Origin: Symsagittifera roscoffensis
Lineage: Eukaryota > Xenacoelomorpha > Acoela > Convolutidae
Assembly (NCBI RefSeq): GCF_963678635.1
Contig: NC_087063.1
Location: forward strand, 16,988,449 to 17,052,448
DNA length: 64,000 bases
Direction: 5' to 3'
Every line of letters starts with the position of its first letter. Position 1 is the first letter of the stretch. The translations under genes and the position numbers were made by a program. Below the pieces are notes generated by a model. That model searched no databases, had not been told where the DNA came from, and saw only the letters and a list, made by a program, of their open reading frames with translations. Shown here piece by piece: positions 23,673 to 33,085 of the stretch.

Positions 23673-24080
23673 GTGCAGCAGGAACTGGTGACGAAAGAGA
23701 TCGAACAAAAAGTGAAACTCGAACTGGAGAATGAGAAACTACAGGAGCAACTGAATACCTTCGAAGCAACGGAGGTCGAGGAGACTAAAGCGCCAAGCAG
23801 TTTGAGCATGAAACTTAATGTGATCTCCGGTCAGAGGTTCGGCATGGTGCCGCAAGGAAGCAAGATACAGTCGATAATCTCAGTGGCTGAACATCAGGTA
23901 ATCAGAAATTTAAGTGAACCATCCGAGTTCACTTTGATGCATTTGGACACATATGCAGATTATCTGAGGCAGGTGGAGCCACGCACCGAGTCGAGAGCTG
24001 TGCGAGTACTACTAACGACGGGTGGCCCTCGCATGAAGAAACTTCATGGACGCTACCTAGAGGTCTATGGGCCGTATTAA
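23673..24080 (+). pseudogene. Element C gag-protease linker
   Basis: About 135 codons of helical, charged protein (a KLELENEKLQEQL coiled coil near residue 20) lead to a segment (SIISVAEHQVIRNLSEPS) shared with element B (30240-30330 on the minus strand). It closes with TAA at 24078-24080, directly followed in the same frame by the protease segment, so this is one polyprotein with a point stop. Confidence 0.75.
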
Positions 24081-24935
24081 GTGATGCTGAACGTGGATGG
24101 AATCAGTATCTACACCAGGACTTATGTAACAACAGATGATGACCAAATGGGGCAGATCTATTTGGGTGAGGAGAAACTCAAAGTCCGCAGGATAGGTCAT
24201 GACGCCATGATGGAACAAGATGCAGTACACATTGGGTATGAAGCAGATGTGACTGCACATCTGCTCGACACCAACGGAACAAAAATCGGAATCACAGGGC
24301 TTCTGGACACAGGAGCGGTAGTGAGCGGGATGCCGATAAAAACTTGGGAAAGAATGGGCTTCACGAGGGAAGATCTAATTCCAACGAATCTCCGACTGGC
24401 CGCCGCCAATCGAGGAGCTATTTACGTAGCTGGAAGAACATCAATAACGGTCCTCCACATGGGAGGACGGGATCTTTGGATGATCTTCCTGGTGGTAGAG
24501 AATTTGGACGACGCTGACCAATTCATCTTGGGCAGAGATTTTGTCAGGAATTTTGACGTGATGATTGACTTGAACAACGGTCTGATACGGATTAGGAACC
24601 CGGACCGGAAGTATGTTAAGAGACCAATTAATAGGATAATAACAGACGAAAACAAGGTACCAATTTTTTTAGATAGAAAAGTAAAACTACAGCCAGGACA
24701 AGCTGTGGTGGCAATTTTTAGAATGAGAAATTTGAATTCGTTAAGTGATAGTAAACAGGCTTGCTTAGTACCGATTCCAAATAGTCAGAGTTCGGTGATT
24801 TTTGGCCGGAGCTTCTCGGTAACGCGAAACGGACTGTGTGTCAGTGTGTTATTGAACACACTGGACACCACGGTTTCAATCCATCGTGGAAAGAAGCTTG
24901 GCTACGCTTTGCCGATGAGGAGACACAAAACTTGA
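24081..24935 (+). pseudogene. Element C retropepsin-like aspartic protease
   Basis: The active-site motif GLLDTGAVVSGM (Asp-Thr-Gly at about residues 77-79) and the later ADQFILGRDF (ILG motif of the C-terminal half) define a retropepsin-type protease, which cleaves Gag-Pol. The catalytic triad is intact. The frame is entered after a stop at 24078 and left by a frameshift near 24935. A C-terminal ~90-residue extension leads toward RT. Confidence 0.9.
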
Positions 24936-25462
24936 AGAAACATAGTGTGAAAGACTGTCCTTATCATGCCAATATAGATAAATTTTTAAAAAGGATTAAT
25001 GAATTAAAATCTATTCATAAATTGTTTTCAATGAAATCCGAAACGGACGATGGCTTATCAAGCTGCTCGAATTTTTCGGAACGCCACTCGTCATAGGAAC
25101 TAGAGTTTGACAAACCGGTTTTGCCAGAGATAGAACATTTAAAAGGAAAAATAGGTGAGGGAGATTTCGAAAAACTGCGAGACCTCCTAAATCGGAACGC
25201 AGATGTATTTTCAAAACATAAGGCGGATATCAGTTGCTGTAATTTCGTCGAACACGAAATCGAACTTGAAGAGGGCGCCGTTTCCCATAGGGAAGGCGCA
25301 AGACGAATGACGCCACACAAATCAGAAGCGATCCGAGCGGAAATAGAAATGTTGCTTGAATACGACATGATAGAACCCTCGAAATTGCCATGGGCTTGCG
25401 GGGTAGTAATGGCGAAAAAGAAAGGGGGCAGCTTAGATTTTGTTGCGACTTTCGTTACTTGA
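24936..25462 (+). pseudogene. Element C RT N-terminal region
   Basis: Two overlapping frames (24836-25096 and 25121-25462) cover the connection between protease and RT. The second contains the typical Ty3/Gypsy entry pattern: VEHEIELEEGA..HREGARRMTPHKSEAIRAEI, then EPSKLPWACGVVMAKKKGG, which is RT motif 1/2 (fingers). A frameshift at about 25430 moves into the main RT frame. Confidence 0.85.
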
Positions 25463-26259
25463 ACGCAGTAACGATAAAAGATGCGTACCCGATACCGCAA
25501 ATAGATGAGAGCCTCTCTAAGCTTGGTGATGCCAAGTTCTTCACCACATTGGACTTGGGTTCTGCCTTCTGGCAGGTCCCTCTGCGGAAGAAGGATAGAG
25601 AGAAAACCGAATTCGCGTGCGAATTGGGATTGTACCAGTGGAAGAGGATGCCCTTCGGCTTGTGCAATGCAACGGCCACTTTTCAAAGACTGATGGCTCA
25701 GGCTTTGACGGGAGTGACCAAGAAGTACGGGAATCTCGTGATGTGTTATGTGGATGACGTAGTCATAGCGACACCGACCCTGGAAGACCACATTGATAGG
25801 ATCGATGAGGTCTTTGGATGCATGAAAAGAGCAGGGTTGAAGTGCAAACTATCGAAATGTGAAATCCTTAGGGATTCGATTAAGTACCTGGGAAGAATGG
25901 TGGACAGGCATGGTATGAGGCCGGACCCGGAAGCAGTGGAAGCAGTGTTGACATGGAAAGCTCCCAGAACGGACACACAGCTCCTGAGCTTTCTAGGGTT
26001 TGCCAATTACTACCGGGAATTCATAAAAGGATATGCGGACAAGGTGTATCCGATGCAGAAGCTGATGAGCAACAAGGGGAAAAAAATCGAATGGAACGAT
26101 GAGGCACAGGTTGCTTTCAGGATCATAAAGCGGGAACTGTGCGAAGCGCCAGTGCTAGGTATGCCTACAGAAAAGGGCATGTATGTTCTTGACACAGATG
26201 CATCGGTAGTAGCCATCTCAGGAATATTGCATCAATGGAATGGGTTCTCGATGGAATAG
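25390..26259 (+). pseudogene. Element C reverse transcriptase palm and start of RNase H
   Basis: Ty3/Gypsy-type RT: RYLNAVTIKDAYPIPQID, TTLDLGSAFWQVPL (motif A Asp), RMPFGLCNATATFQRLM (motif B) and CYVDDVVIAT (motif C YxDD), then LGFANYYREFI of the thumb/connection. The catalytic aspartates are all present, so the domain reads as functional in isolation. RNase H begins with YVLDTDASVVAISGILHQ. The frame then stops at 26257-26259 within a small local duplication (ATGGGTTCTC at 26239 and 26273), which interrupts RNase H. Confidence 0.95.
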
Positions 26260-26576
26260 GTTCCCGTATGCAATGGGTTCTCCGTCCCATTGCATACGGC
26301 AGCAAGGTCTTGAGTGACACAGAGATGAAATATGGCGCACCAAAAGCAGAAATGTTTGCAGTAGTCACTTTCGTGGAAAAGTACCGTGCATACTTGGGGA
26401 GCGCTCCCTTCAAGTTACGCGTGGACAACAGAGCGTTATCCTGGTTGAAGACCTACTCGATGGATCAGAGTTATATTGGTAGATGGATAGTAAGATTGGA
26501 TGGCTACCATATGATAATCGAACACAGGATGCGTGATAAACACCAGAATGCTGACAGCCTCAGCAAAAAAAACTGA
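26235..26576 (+). pseudogene. Element C RNase H, C-terminal part
   Basis: It resumes RNase H after the duplication: RPIAYGSKVLSDTEMKYGAPKAEM and then FKLRVDNRALSWLK (catalytic Asp of VDN) and KHQNADSLSKK (the HxxAD-type C-terminal motif). RNase H removes the RNA strand during reverse transcription. The frame closes at 26574 and the polyprotein continues in another frame. Confidence 0.9.
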
Positions 26577-27660
26577 GTTCTATGAAAGATTGGAGCAGAA
26601 GCAAGCCAATCAGGCAGAAATAAAGGAAGGATTTTCGTTTCTGTACAAAGAAACTTATGAAGCGCTTCCCTTAACGAGATTGTTTGATAAGTCTGGACAT
26701 CCAGGATCATATCCAAGGAGGACCCGGTCCTCTTGGATCTGTTGCTGCGCTCAAATCTGGTCCAGCAAGAACTCTCTCGCATGAACATAAACAGCCTCTC
26801 ATTATTGGATAAAACGGTTCAGGTCACAGCGCAAGTGATGCGGATGCTGGGTGGGTTGTTAGAAGAGAAGTGACCGGAGATGACCCCGTGTGGACAGCAG
26901 CAGTGGCTTCACTAACAATCAGGGAGAAGGTGAAGATCATGCCGTCCATACGACAACACGAAGAAAACGAGAGGGATTGTAAGACAATAGTTCAGCAACT
27001 AGTATCCTCAATACCACACGAGGTTTTAAACAGTACTTCTTACAGACGGAAAGAACAGGGAAGCAGTACGCGAAGGAAAACCGTTACCTTTGTGGACCAG
27101 GATAAAGAAGGTGAGAAGGTAGAACAAAACCTGCTGCAAGATTGTTTGTCCGGGGAGACGAACGATGAGGAAAGCCAGCGAGTACAAGATCAACACCAGG
27201 GACAAGAAAGTTTGTCCGGGGAGTCTGAGATAGACGAGAAAATTCCTGATGAGAAACAGGACCTAGAGAACAAGGTTTTGTCCGGGGAGTTCAGATGGCT
27301 GCGAAGAAGGCACAGACATGATCTGGAGGAGCGTGCAGTGTCCAGCACAACCTCTTGAACGGATGACAATTCCCGAAACTCAGGAATGGACACCTATTCA
27401 GACAGGAACTCGAGCTCGGGATCAGAACTGTCCGAACTAGCGATCCACACACTACTAGTGGAAACTCGGGCAAGGGATCTGGAGAGAGAGAGGTGTACCA
27501 GGATCCTGACAGCGATCGCTACCTTATACCAAGCGAAAGAGTCTTTGACAACGCAGCGGATGATTTGGAGACAATAGCGGTATCGAAACGTTCGATAAGT
27601 CTGTTGCCGCAGAAAGAGGTAGTCAGGACTGATCTTTAGCCGTTTAAACAAGAAACACAG
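26577..27660 (+). pseudogene. Element C RNase H-integrase linker with a 66-bp repeat
   Basis: Frames at 26533-26784 and 26870-27358, then fragments to 27660, encode a long acidic, low-complexity connector. Three copies of LSGE recur every 22 residues, because the DNA word TTTGTCCGGGGAG is present at 27145, 27211 and 27277, exactly 66 bp apart. A fourth copy of the DNA word lies at 29766 in a different reading frame. No enzymatic motif. Linkers of this length between RNase H and IN are longer than usual for Ty3/Gypsy elements. Confidence 0.7.
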
Positions 27661-27663
27661 CCG

Positions 27664-29376
27664 TTGGCGAGGATTTGGTGCGTTAAGATGGAAGAAGACA
27701 CACACCAGCCCAACGAGCTGAATAGTCAGATGAGGGTCATGAAGACGTACTTAAAGGCGAGATACAGACTCTCGGATCTTCTAAGTGCGCAAAGAAATGA
27801 TCGCATGACAAGCAACCTGAAAAGGTGGATCGAGAATGGTTCTCCGGATAAAGGGGACCTCGAGGAAGATAGTTATCGCATCCTGAGACAGTACTTCATG
27901 CAGAAGGAAGGGAGGTTATATTTGAACAAGGACGGGATTGTGGCTTGCAAAAGAAGAGAGGAAGACAGAGTCCTGTACAAGTATAACGCGATAGTGTTAC
28001 CGCAACTCTATCAGACAGAACTATTATTCAGGTCACATGATCAGATGGGCCATCAGGGGATCGACAAAGTATATCAGAGGATCCTGAAGCGCTTTGAGTG
28101 GCCTGGGATGAAAAAGGCATGCAAGAAGTGGGTAACAGCATGTCTGTCATGCCAACAGGTCAAGGATCCAAGGAAGTTGCGATTTCCTTTACCATCGATC
28201 GAGTCGTCTGAATTCAACGAGGTGGTGCAGATAGATCAACAAAAGATATACATGACAGACAATGGTTATAATCAGGTGCTGGTCATGATAGATCATTTTA
28301 CGAAGTATGCAGAGGCCGTGCCCTGCATAACTGCCTCGGCGGAAGAGACATGCGACCACCTGATCAATACGTGGATAGCAGGACATGGTTGTCCGATGAC
28401 GTTTCAATCGGATAATGGAACAGCTTTCGTAGGAGAGCTCACGAATGAGCTTATGAGACGCTCACAGGTCGCTCAGGCTCACTCCACGACATACCACCCT
28501 CAGACGAATGGCTTAGTGGAAAGACAGAATAGGACGTTAGTGTAGATGCTGAGAGTATATTGTTCCAGGTACATGACCGATTGGGACAGATACCTTCCAC
28601 AGGTGATGGGAGCATATAACAGCACGCAACACTCCACCACCGGAGTCAGTCCACACATGATGCTAACTGGACACGAGAAGTCTTTACCCTTAACCTTCTT
28701 CTACCCAGAGTATGAAGGAAAGAAAACGTCTCCACAGGTCTACGTGAGGGATGTGATCAGACGCCAACAGGAGTTGAACGATTTGTGTATACGAAATACT
28801 CAGCAAGCACAGGCAAGGCAGAGGAAAAGATTCGACAAGAAAGCAGCTGGTGCAAAAGCTTACAAGGTGGGAGATTACGTATGGGTATTTCAGAACGTTA
28901 TACCACCGAAAGGGACAAAAAAGCTCCTAAAAAAGTGGAGGGGACCCTTCATCATTACAGAGGTGCACCAGGAGGGACGCTTTTATAGACTGAGTACTAG
29001 CCGAGCCGCCCACTACGAGAACATCAAGCCACACAATCCATCGACAGAAGACTGGTGTATACCTGCATATATGGAAGAAGGGGATTATCTAATGATGGAT
29101 CCTGCTTGTGAGGTCAACGAGAAGGGCACCAGGGAGAAGAACGATGGAAACGAAGTCGTAGAGGAAGGAACGGATACACCGCTGGACCTGGATCCAAACG
29201 AGGAGATCGAAGCGGACGATGAAACCTTACCCTACGCAGAGGAACATTGGCAGGATCCCGAACAGATAGAGGTTCCCAAGAACTTGGAACCGGATCTTCC
29301 GTTCACGTTACAGACTCGTCAGAAGGACGGGGAAGACCAAGAAGGAAATACAATCCTTATGGTGACGACTTTGTAG
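27664..29376 (+). pseudogene. Element C integrase
   Basis: The first frame (27664-28545) has the zinc-binding HHCC pattern (H-x4-H in HDQMGH, then CLSC) at residues ~119-163 and the catalytic core: first Asp in VVQIDQQKI, second in FQSDNGTAF, Glu in LVERQNR. A TAG at 28543-28545 interrupts the core end, and the same frame continues from 28546 with the C-terminal DNA-binding part (KVGDYVWVFQNV, KKLLKKWRGPF). DDE integrases insert the cDNA into chromosomal DNA. The three catalytic residues are present; the copy is disabled by the stop. Confidence 0.93.
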
Positions 29377-29896
29377 TGGATTGGATAGATCCGAAGAAGA
29401 TAGTGGAGGAAGTAGTGGGTCTAGAAGAAATAACTGTTTCACCAGACATTGACATAGTCGATGATCACGACGATGAGTGGGTCGACGACCGGTCGAAACC
29501 CGAGGTAGAATTTGACGACGAGCAACAGCAGTCATATGAACAAGACTTGACGAACCTGCGTGTCTTAGAGTGGCTGAACGAAACGACCTCGGACCCTGAG
29601 GAGACCAGCGTCACGATTCAAGACGTAGATCGTGAAACTATGAAATACATCAAGACCGAACGAGATGATCCTTCCTGGGCTGCCCAGGAAGGACGACTAC
29701 TCATTCCAGCTTCTAACCTCAACTTGATACCCGGTATGCGATCGACGGGGACGTCGATGGATATTTTTGTCCGGGGAGTGGGGGTAGGACTTACCCAAAC
29801 TGAAAACTTGATAATGAAAAAATTAAGAATAGCAAGAGAAACAAGAGACTTAGAAGCAGAAACAGGCGAAGAACCTAAAAACCTGACATAGGGAGG
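29247..29896 (+). pseudogene. Post-integrase tail of element C Pol
   Basis: From about residue 25 the frame reads RGRPRRKYNPYGDDFVVDWI, a typical Gypsy Pol C-terminal pattern, and takes over from the integrase frame near 29330 after a frameshift. The rest is acidic and probably disordered (DIDIVDDHDDEWVDD). It ends at 29891, but a one-base change of frame leads directly into the macro-domain reading frame starting near 29882, so both are probably parts of one polyprotein. Confidence 0.7.
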
Positions 29897-30240
29897 ATAG
29901 TTGAGTTATATTTTAACTTACCAAATGAATATTCAAGCAACATAATACTAACAGACAGTGATTTTATACTCACAAATATAACATGTGCGATAGCAATCAC
30001 AGCAGACATGAGTTTTAGGACAGCGTTAGCGGCAGATTTTAAGAGAGAATACAAAAACGTGGATTTCCTTTGGAAGCAAAGACCAGGGATAGGGGGCTTA
30101 GCGGCCTTACCTCCGGCGGCGTCGCAGATACCGGGAAAATACCTATGCTTCTTGGTAACGAGGGCGACAGAGAAGCAGCACGTGGACCCAGAGAACCTAG
30201 TCTTGTCCTTGACGAGGCTGAGGGACTTTCTCGTGGAAAT
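29882..30240 (+). pseudogene. Macro domain (TARG1/OARD1-like) fragment at the end of element C Pol
   Basis: The frame entered just after the Pol tail shows the start of a macro domain: a beta strand with DSDFILTNITCAIAITADMS, then a helix with ALAADFKREYKNVDFLW, then GIGGLAALP, GKYLCFLVTR and a helix LVLSLTRLRDFLVE. This order (ADFKREY helix, YLVTR strand, LxxLRDxL helix) is that of the TARG1/OARD1-type macrodomain, which removes ADP-ribose from proteins or nucleic acids. The C-terminal half, with the second catalytic residue, is missing because element B sequence begins at ~30240. The initiator 30008 ATG is internal; the domain is continuous from upstream. Cellular targets are unknown. Confidence 0.65.
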
Positions 30241-30927
30241 GGATGGTTCACTCAAGTTCTTGACCACCTGGTGCCCTGCGACTGAGATAATGGACATTAT
30301 TTTCGTCCCCTCCTTCGTCATGCCGAAGGTTCTCCCAGATATAACGTTCAGTTTTAGTCCCTGTTTCCTGGGTTCCTCTTTGTCTTCTACTTTCGTCGTT
30401 TTACTCAGATAATTAAAACTTTCCCGAAGATCTGTGCTCTCCAGCTCCGACCTTACCCATTGCTCCACTTCTTTCGTGGCTAGGTCCTGTTTGACATTCT
30501 GCAGCGCTGTCCTTGCCGCCAGACCGTAATCCACCTTGAGTGGGCTAGACGACTCTGCCTCCAGGTTCGAGGCTACCACCTTGTCAGGCAGTGTCTTTAC
30601 CTTCTTGGTCGTAAAGGTGCTCGGTATCGTCTCCTTTCTCCGAGACTCGGCCTTGTTCATCAGACGTGCTCGACTGGCCTTGACACCCGAAAGCGCCTCT
30701 TCGTGGCGGGGATGTTTCGCGTCCGCCACTGCATCCCAAAATTGAGTACAATCCGACTTGAAGTGTCCCTCCAAATTACAGAAGAAACACCTCGGACCAT
30801 ATTTCATGATGAGCCCTCTGACGTACTCTTCGTGATCCTCGTCGGTTGCGTCGGCGTCCTCGAGAAAGTAGCCTATTGCCTTCATGTTCTGTTTGTATGC
30901 AGAACACGCGGAAACGTGATGGTCCAT
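30241..30927 (-). pseudogene. gag: Element B gag C-terminus and gag-protease linker
   Basis: It carries the CCHC knuckle CFFCNLEGHFKSDC and the end of the first one (CANCGSMDHHVSAC, whose reading crosses ~30945), then a linker with VISGRTFGM and GHQVVKNLSEPS, as in element C at 23815-23925. Homology to C ends at about 30240. Beyond that, on the minus strand, the frame reads antisense through C's macro domain and is meaningless. No protease, RT or integrase of B is present. Confidence 0.85.
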
Positions 30928-33085
30928 CGAACCACAATTCGCACACGACCTCCGGTTTTATGAGTAAATACTCGCGTGACTTCATACGCAAATCATCGGG
31001 CGTGGGTACCTGGTCAAGTGACAGGGTGAAGTGTGTGGCCAACATCGTCTTCAACTCCTCACTCCTTACTCCGTCCATGAACTTCGAAGCAATCGCCAAG
31101 TTTCGCTCGGATATTCTCTCATCGGGATTGCTTCTCCTCCTAAGCAATTCAAGGTCGTCCAAAAATTTGTCTATGGATTCGTCATCTCTTTGACGCCTCT
31201 TTTCGAACTTCGCCAAAGCCTGGTGCCCTTGTACTCCAGAGCCGAAACGATTCAGCAGGATGTCGAATATCTTGCGAGCGCTGTCTCTCTCATTGGCTCT
31301 TTTCGCCATTACACAACTTATTGCAGTACCCTCCAGGTTGCTCGTTAGCGCGCTGCACTCTTGTTTCTTGGAGAGACTCTCTTCCTCAAACTGTAACTTC
31401 ATCACCTCTATCCAAGTATCAATGCAGCCGTCTGACTCGTCTTTGTATGACTTCGGCTTTTTCAGTGTCCTTCTTGACCTCTCTCCTCTCTCGGTTGACT
31501 TCGAGAGTTTGGTGATGAATGTTTCGAGAGATCTGTTCAGAGGCTCAAACATCGAAGCATACATCGTTGTGTCCTGTGAGACTGTAGTCAGATCTGGTAC
31601 TGAACTGACTTGTGGCACAGTTGGCAACCTTGTCTCCGGGGTAGCATCTGCCTCCGGCGGGACTGGATTCGTCCAGCCAGGCCTCGACGGGGCTGCCCTT
31701 GGCCGCTCCTTGTTCCTAGGTTCGTAGTTCGTTCTCGAGCTTTGCTGGGCTCTGGCATTGCTGCCCGTACCATTTCTATCATTCGCATGGCGTGAGCGCT
31801 CCCTTGGGTTGGAACGCTCCTGCCAATTGCTCCCATTCAGGATCGCGTCAAGCTTCCGCATCCTTAAGTCAGACTTGGCATCTAACCTTTTCTCCAGGCT
31901 AGTCATCGTGTGGGCGTAGGTACTATCATGATCGTTCAACAATCGCTCGATCTCCCTCGTCATCCTAGCCTCTCTTTCGTATGACTCCTTGTTTGCCTGT
32001 GCCAGGCTCTCCGCCAGGCATTGATCGGTGTTGCGAATCAACTGAGCCTGATCAACCCTCGCCTGCGACTTCACGTGCGTTAGTTCATTTCTCAGATTCT
32101 CTCGACCTTGGTGAGCTCTCTCATCAACTTGATCTATTCTCTTAGTCATGTCCCGTCTCAGTTCATCCAGACCATTCATTACACCAGCGAACATGTCACT
32201 TATGTCGCCAGTGGCCCCAAATGACGGGGTTAGTCCCAAACAAGATGAGGTCAACTGTGGCTGCAGCCTGGTGCTTGATGACGCACAGCCTTTTTGCTTG
32301 CTCATCGACGTCATCAATTTGTCGAACGTTGATGGCGCTCCCATCGTTATCCCATCTGACATGGGCCTGGTCGGCGAGGCGGACGACGCCTTCCTGCTCA
32401 TGTCGTTCCTTGGGCACGGTGTGAAGTTCACATCCGGATGGGTTATCTCCGGGTAGTCATAACTGGAAGATAAACCTTCAGTTCGTAGTGACGCCATGCG
32501 CTCATCGTACAAAGACTTCCAACTCTTCTTGGCCTTCGAACCCGGTTGTTCTTCACTCGGGCTTATACTCGACATCATCGCGTTGTTGCTCTGCTTGGCC
32601 AGAGATGAGTGGGTATTAGCCGAATGTGAATATTCTCTCCTCCACCAATGACTCTTGGTCTCCGATTTGGACATTCCCTTGAATAACACTTCCTCTCGCG
32701 GTTCGACCTCGGAACGCTCCGAGGTCTCCTCCGTCCTCTCGACTTCCTCCCGCTCGAGTTCCTCGCTTGGCTCAAAGTCGGGTCGAATAAGCGTCCGTTC
32801 TCCTTCGTCAAAGGGGTCCACAAGCGTTTCGCTTGCGGTTCCGGCTTCGGCGCTCCGCCTTTGATCGCCATCGAGGTTTTTCTCGCTCCTTAATTTCATT
32901 TTGCTCACTGAAAGATCAGGTTGACCTTTAGTCGATTCGGTTTCGGCAAACACGTCGGAGGCGCTGCTAAACGAGGACTGGCTACGCCTAGTTTTAAATT
33001 TTCGCGTGCTGCCCATGCTCAGCTTGGGAATCTTAGTAGTCGATCCTAACGAATCCCTGCGCTGCATGCTTTGTGAAAAAAACAA
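30776..33085 (-). CDS. gag: Element B gag, N-terminal region to core (longest open frame of the window)
   Basis: A 769-codon open frame. It has an N-terminal charged disordered region (~1-300), a coiled coil (DQVDERAHQGRENLRNEL onwards, ~320-400), an Arg/Pro linker, and the gag core (YKDESDGCIDTWIEVMKL, LNRFGSGVQGHQ) at ~560-690. Near residue 715 the frame jumps from EYLLIKP into a wrong frame just at the first zinc knuckle. The linker that element C has here (~100 bp) is deleted, causing the frameshift. It starts with ATG just inside the 5' leader. The long open gag suggests B is the youngest or least decayed copy. Confidence 0.9.
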   Translation of the reverse strand: MFFSQSMQRRDSLGSTTKIPKLSMGSTRKFKTRRSQSSFSSASDVFAETESTKGQPDLSVSKMKLRSEKNLDGDQRRSAEAGTASETLVDPFDEGERTLIRPDFEPSEELEREEVERTEETSERSEVEPREEVLFKGMSKSETKSHWWRREYSHSANTHSSLAKQSNNAMMSSISPSEEQPGSKAKKSWKSLYDERMASLRTEGLSSSYDYPEITHPDVNFTPCPRNDMSRKASSASPTRPMSDGITMGAPSTFDKLMTSMSKQKGCASSSTRLQPQLTSSCLGLTPSFGATGDISDMFAGVMNGLDELRRDMTKRIDQVDERAHQGRENLRNELTHVKSQARVDQAQLIRNTDQCLAESLAQANKESYEREARMTREIERLLNDHDSTYAHTMTSLEKRLDAKSDLRMRKLDAILNGSNWQERSNPRERSRHANDRNGTGSNARAQQSSRTNYEPRNKERPRAAPSRPGWTNPVPPEADATPETRLPTVPQVSSVPDLTTVSQDTTMYASMFEPLNRSLETFITKLSKSTERGERSRRTLKKPKSYKDESDGCIDTWIEVMKLQFEEESLSKKQECSALTSNLEGTAISCVMAKRANERDSARKIFDILLNRFGSGVQGHQALAKFEKRRQRDDESIDKFLDDLELLRRRSNPDERISERNLAIASKFMDGVRSEELKTMLATHFTLSLDQVPTPDDLRMKSREYLLIKPEVVCELWFDGPSRFRVFCIQTEHEGNRLLSRGRRRNRRGSRRVRQRAHHEIWSEVFLL

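Noticed and set aside
29875-30240. C-terminal ~120 residues of the 30927-29875 minus-strand frame as part of element B gag-pol
   Set aside because: Homology with element C ends at ~30240. Beyond that the frame is the antisense of C's macro domain and leader DNA.
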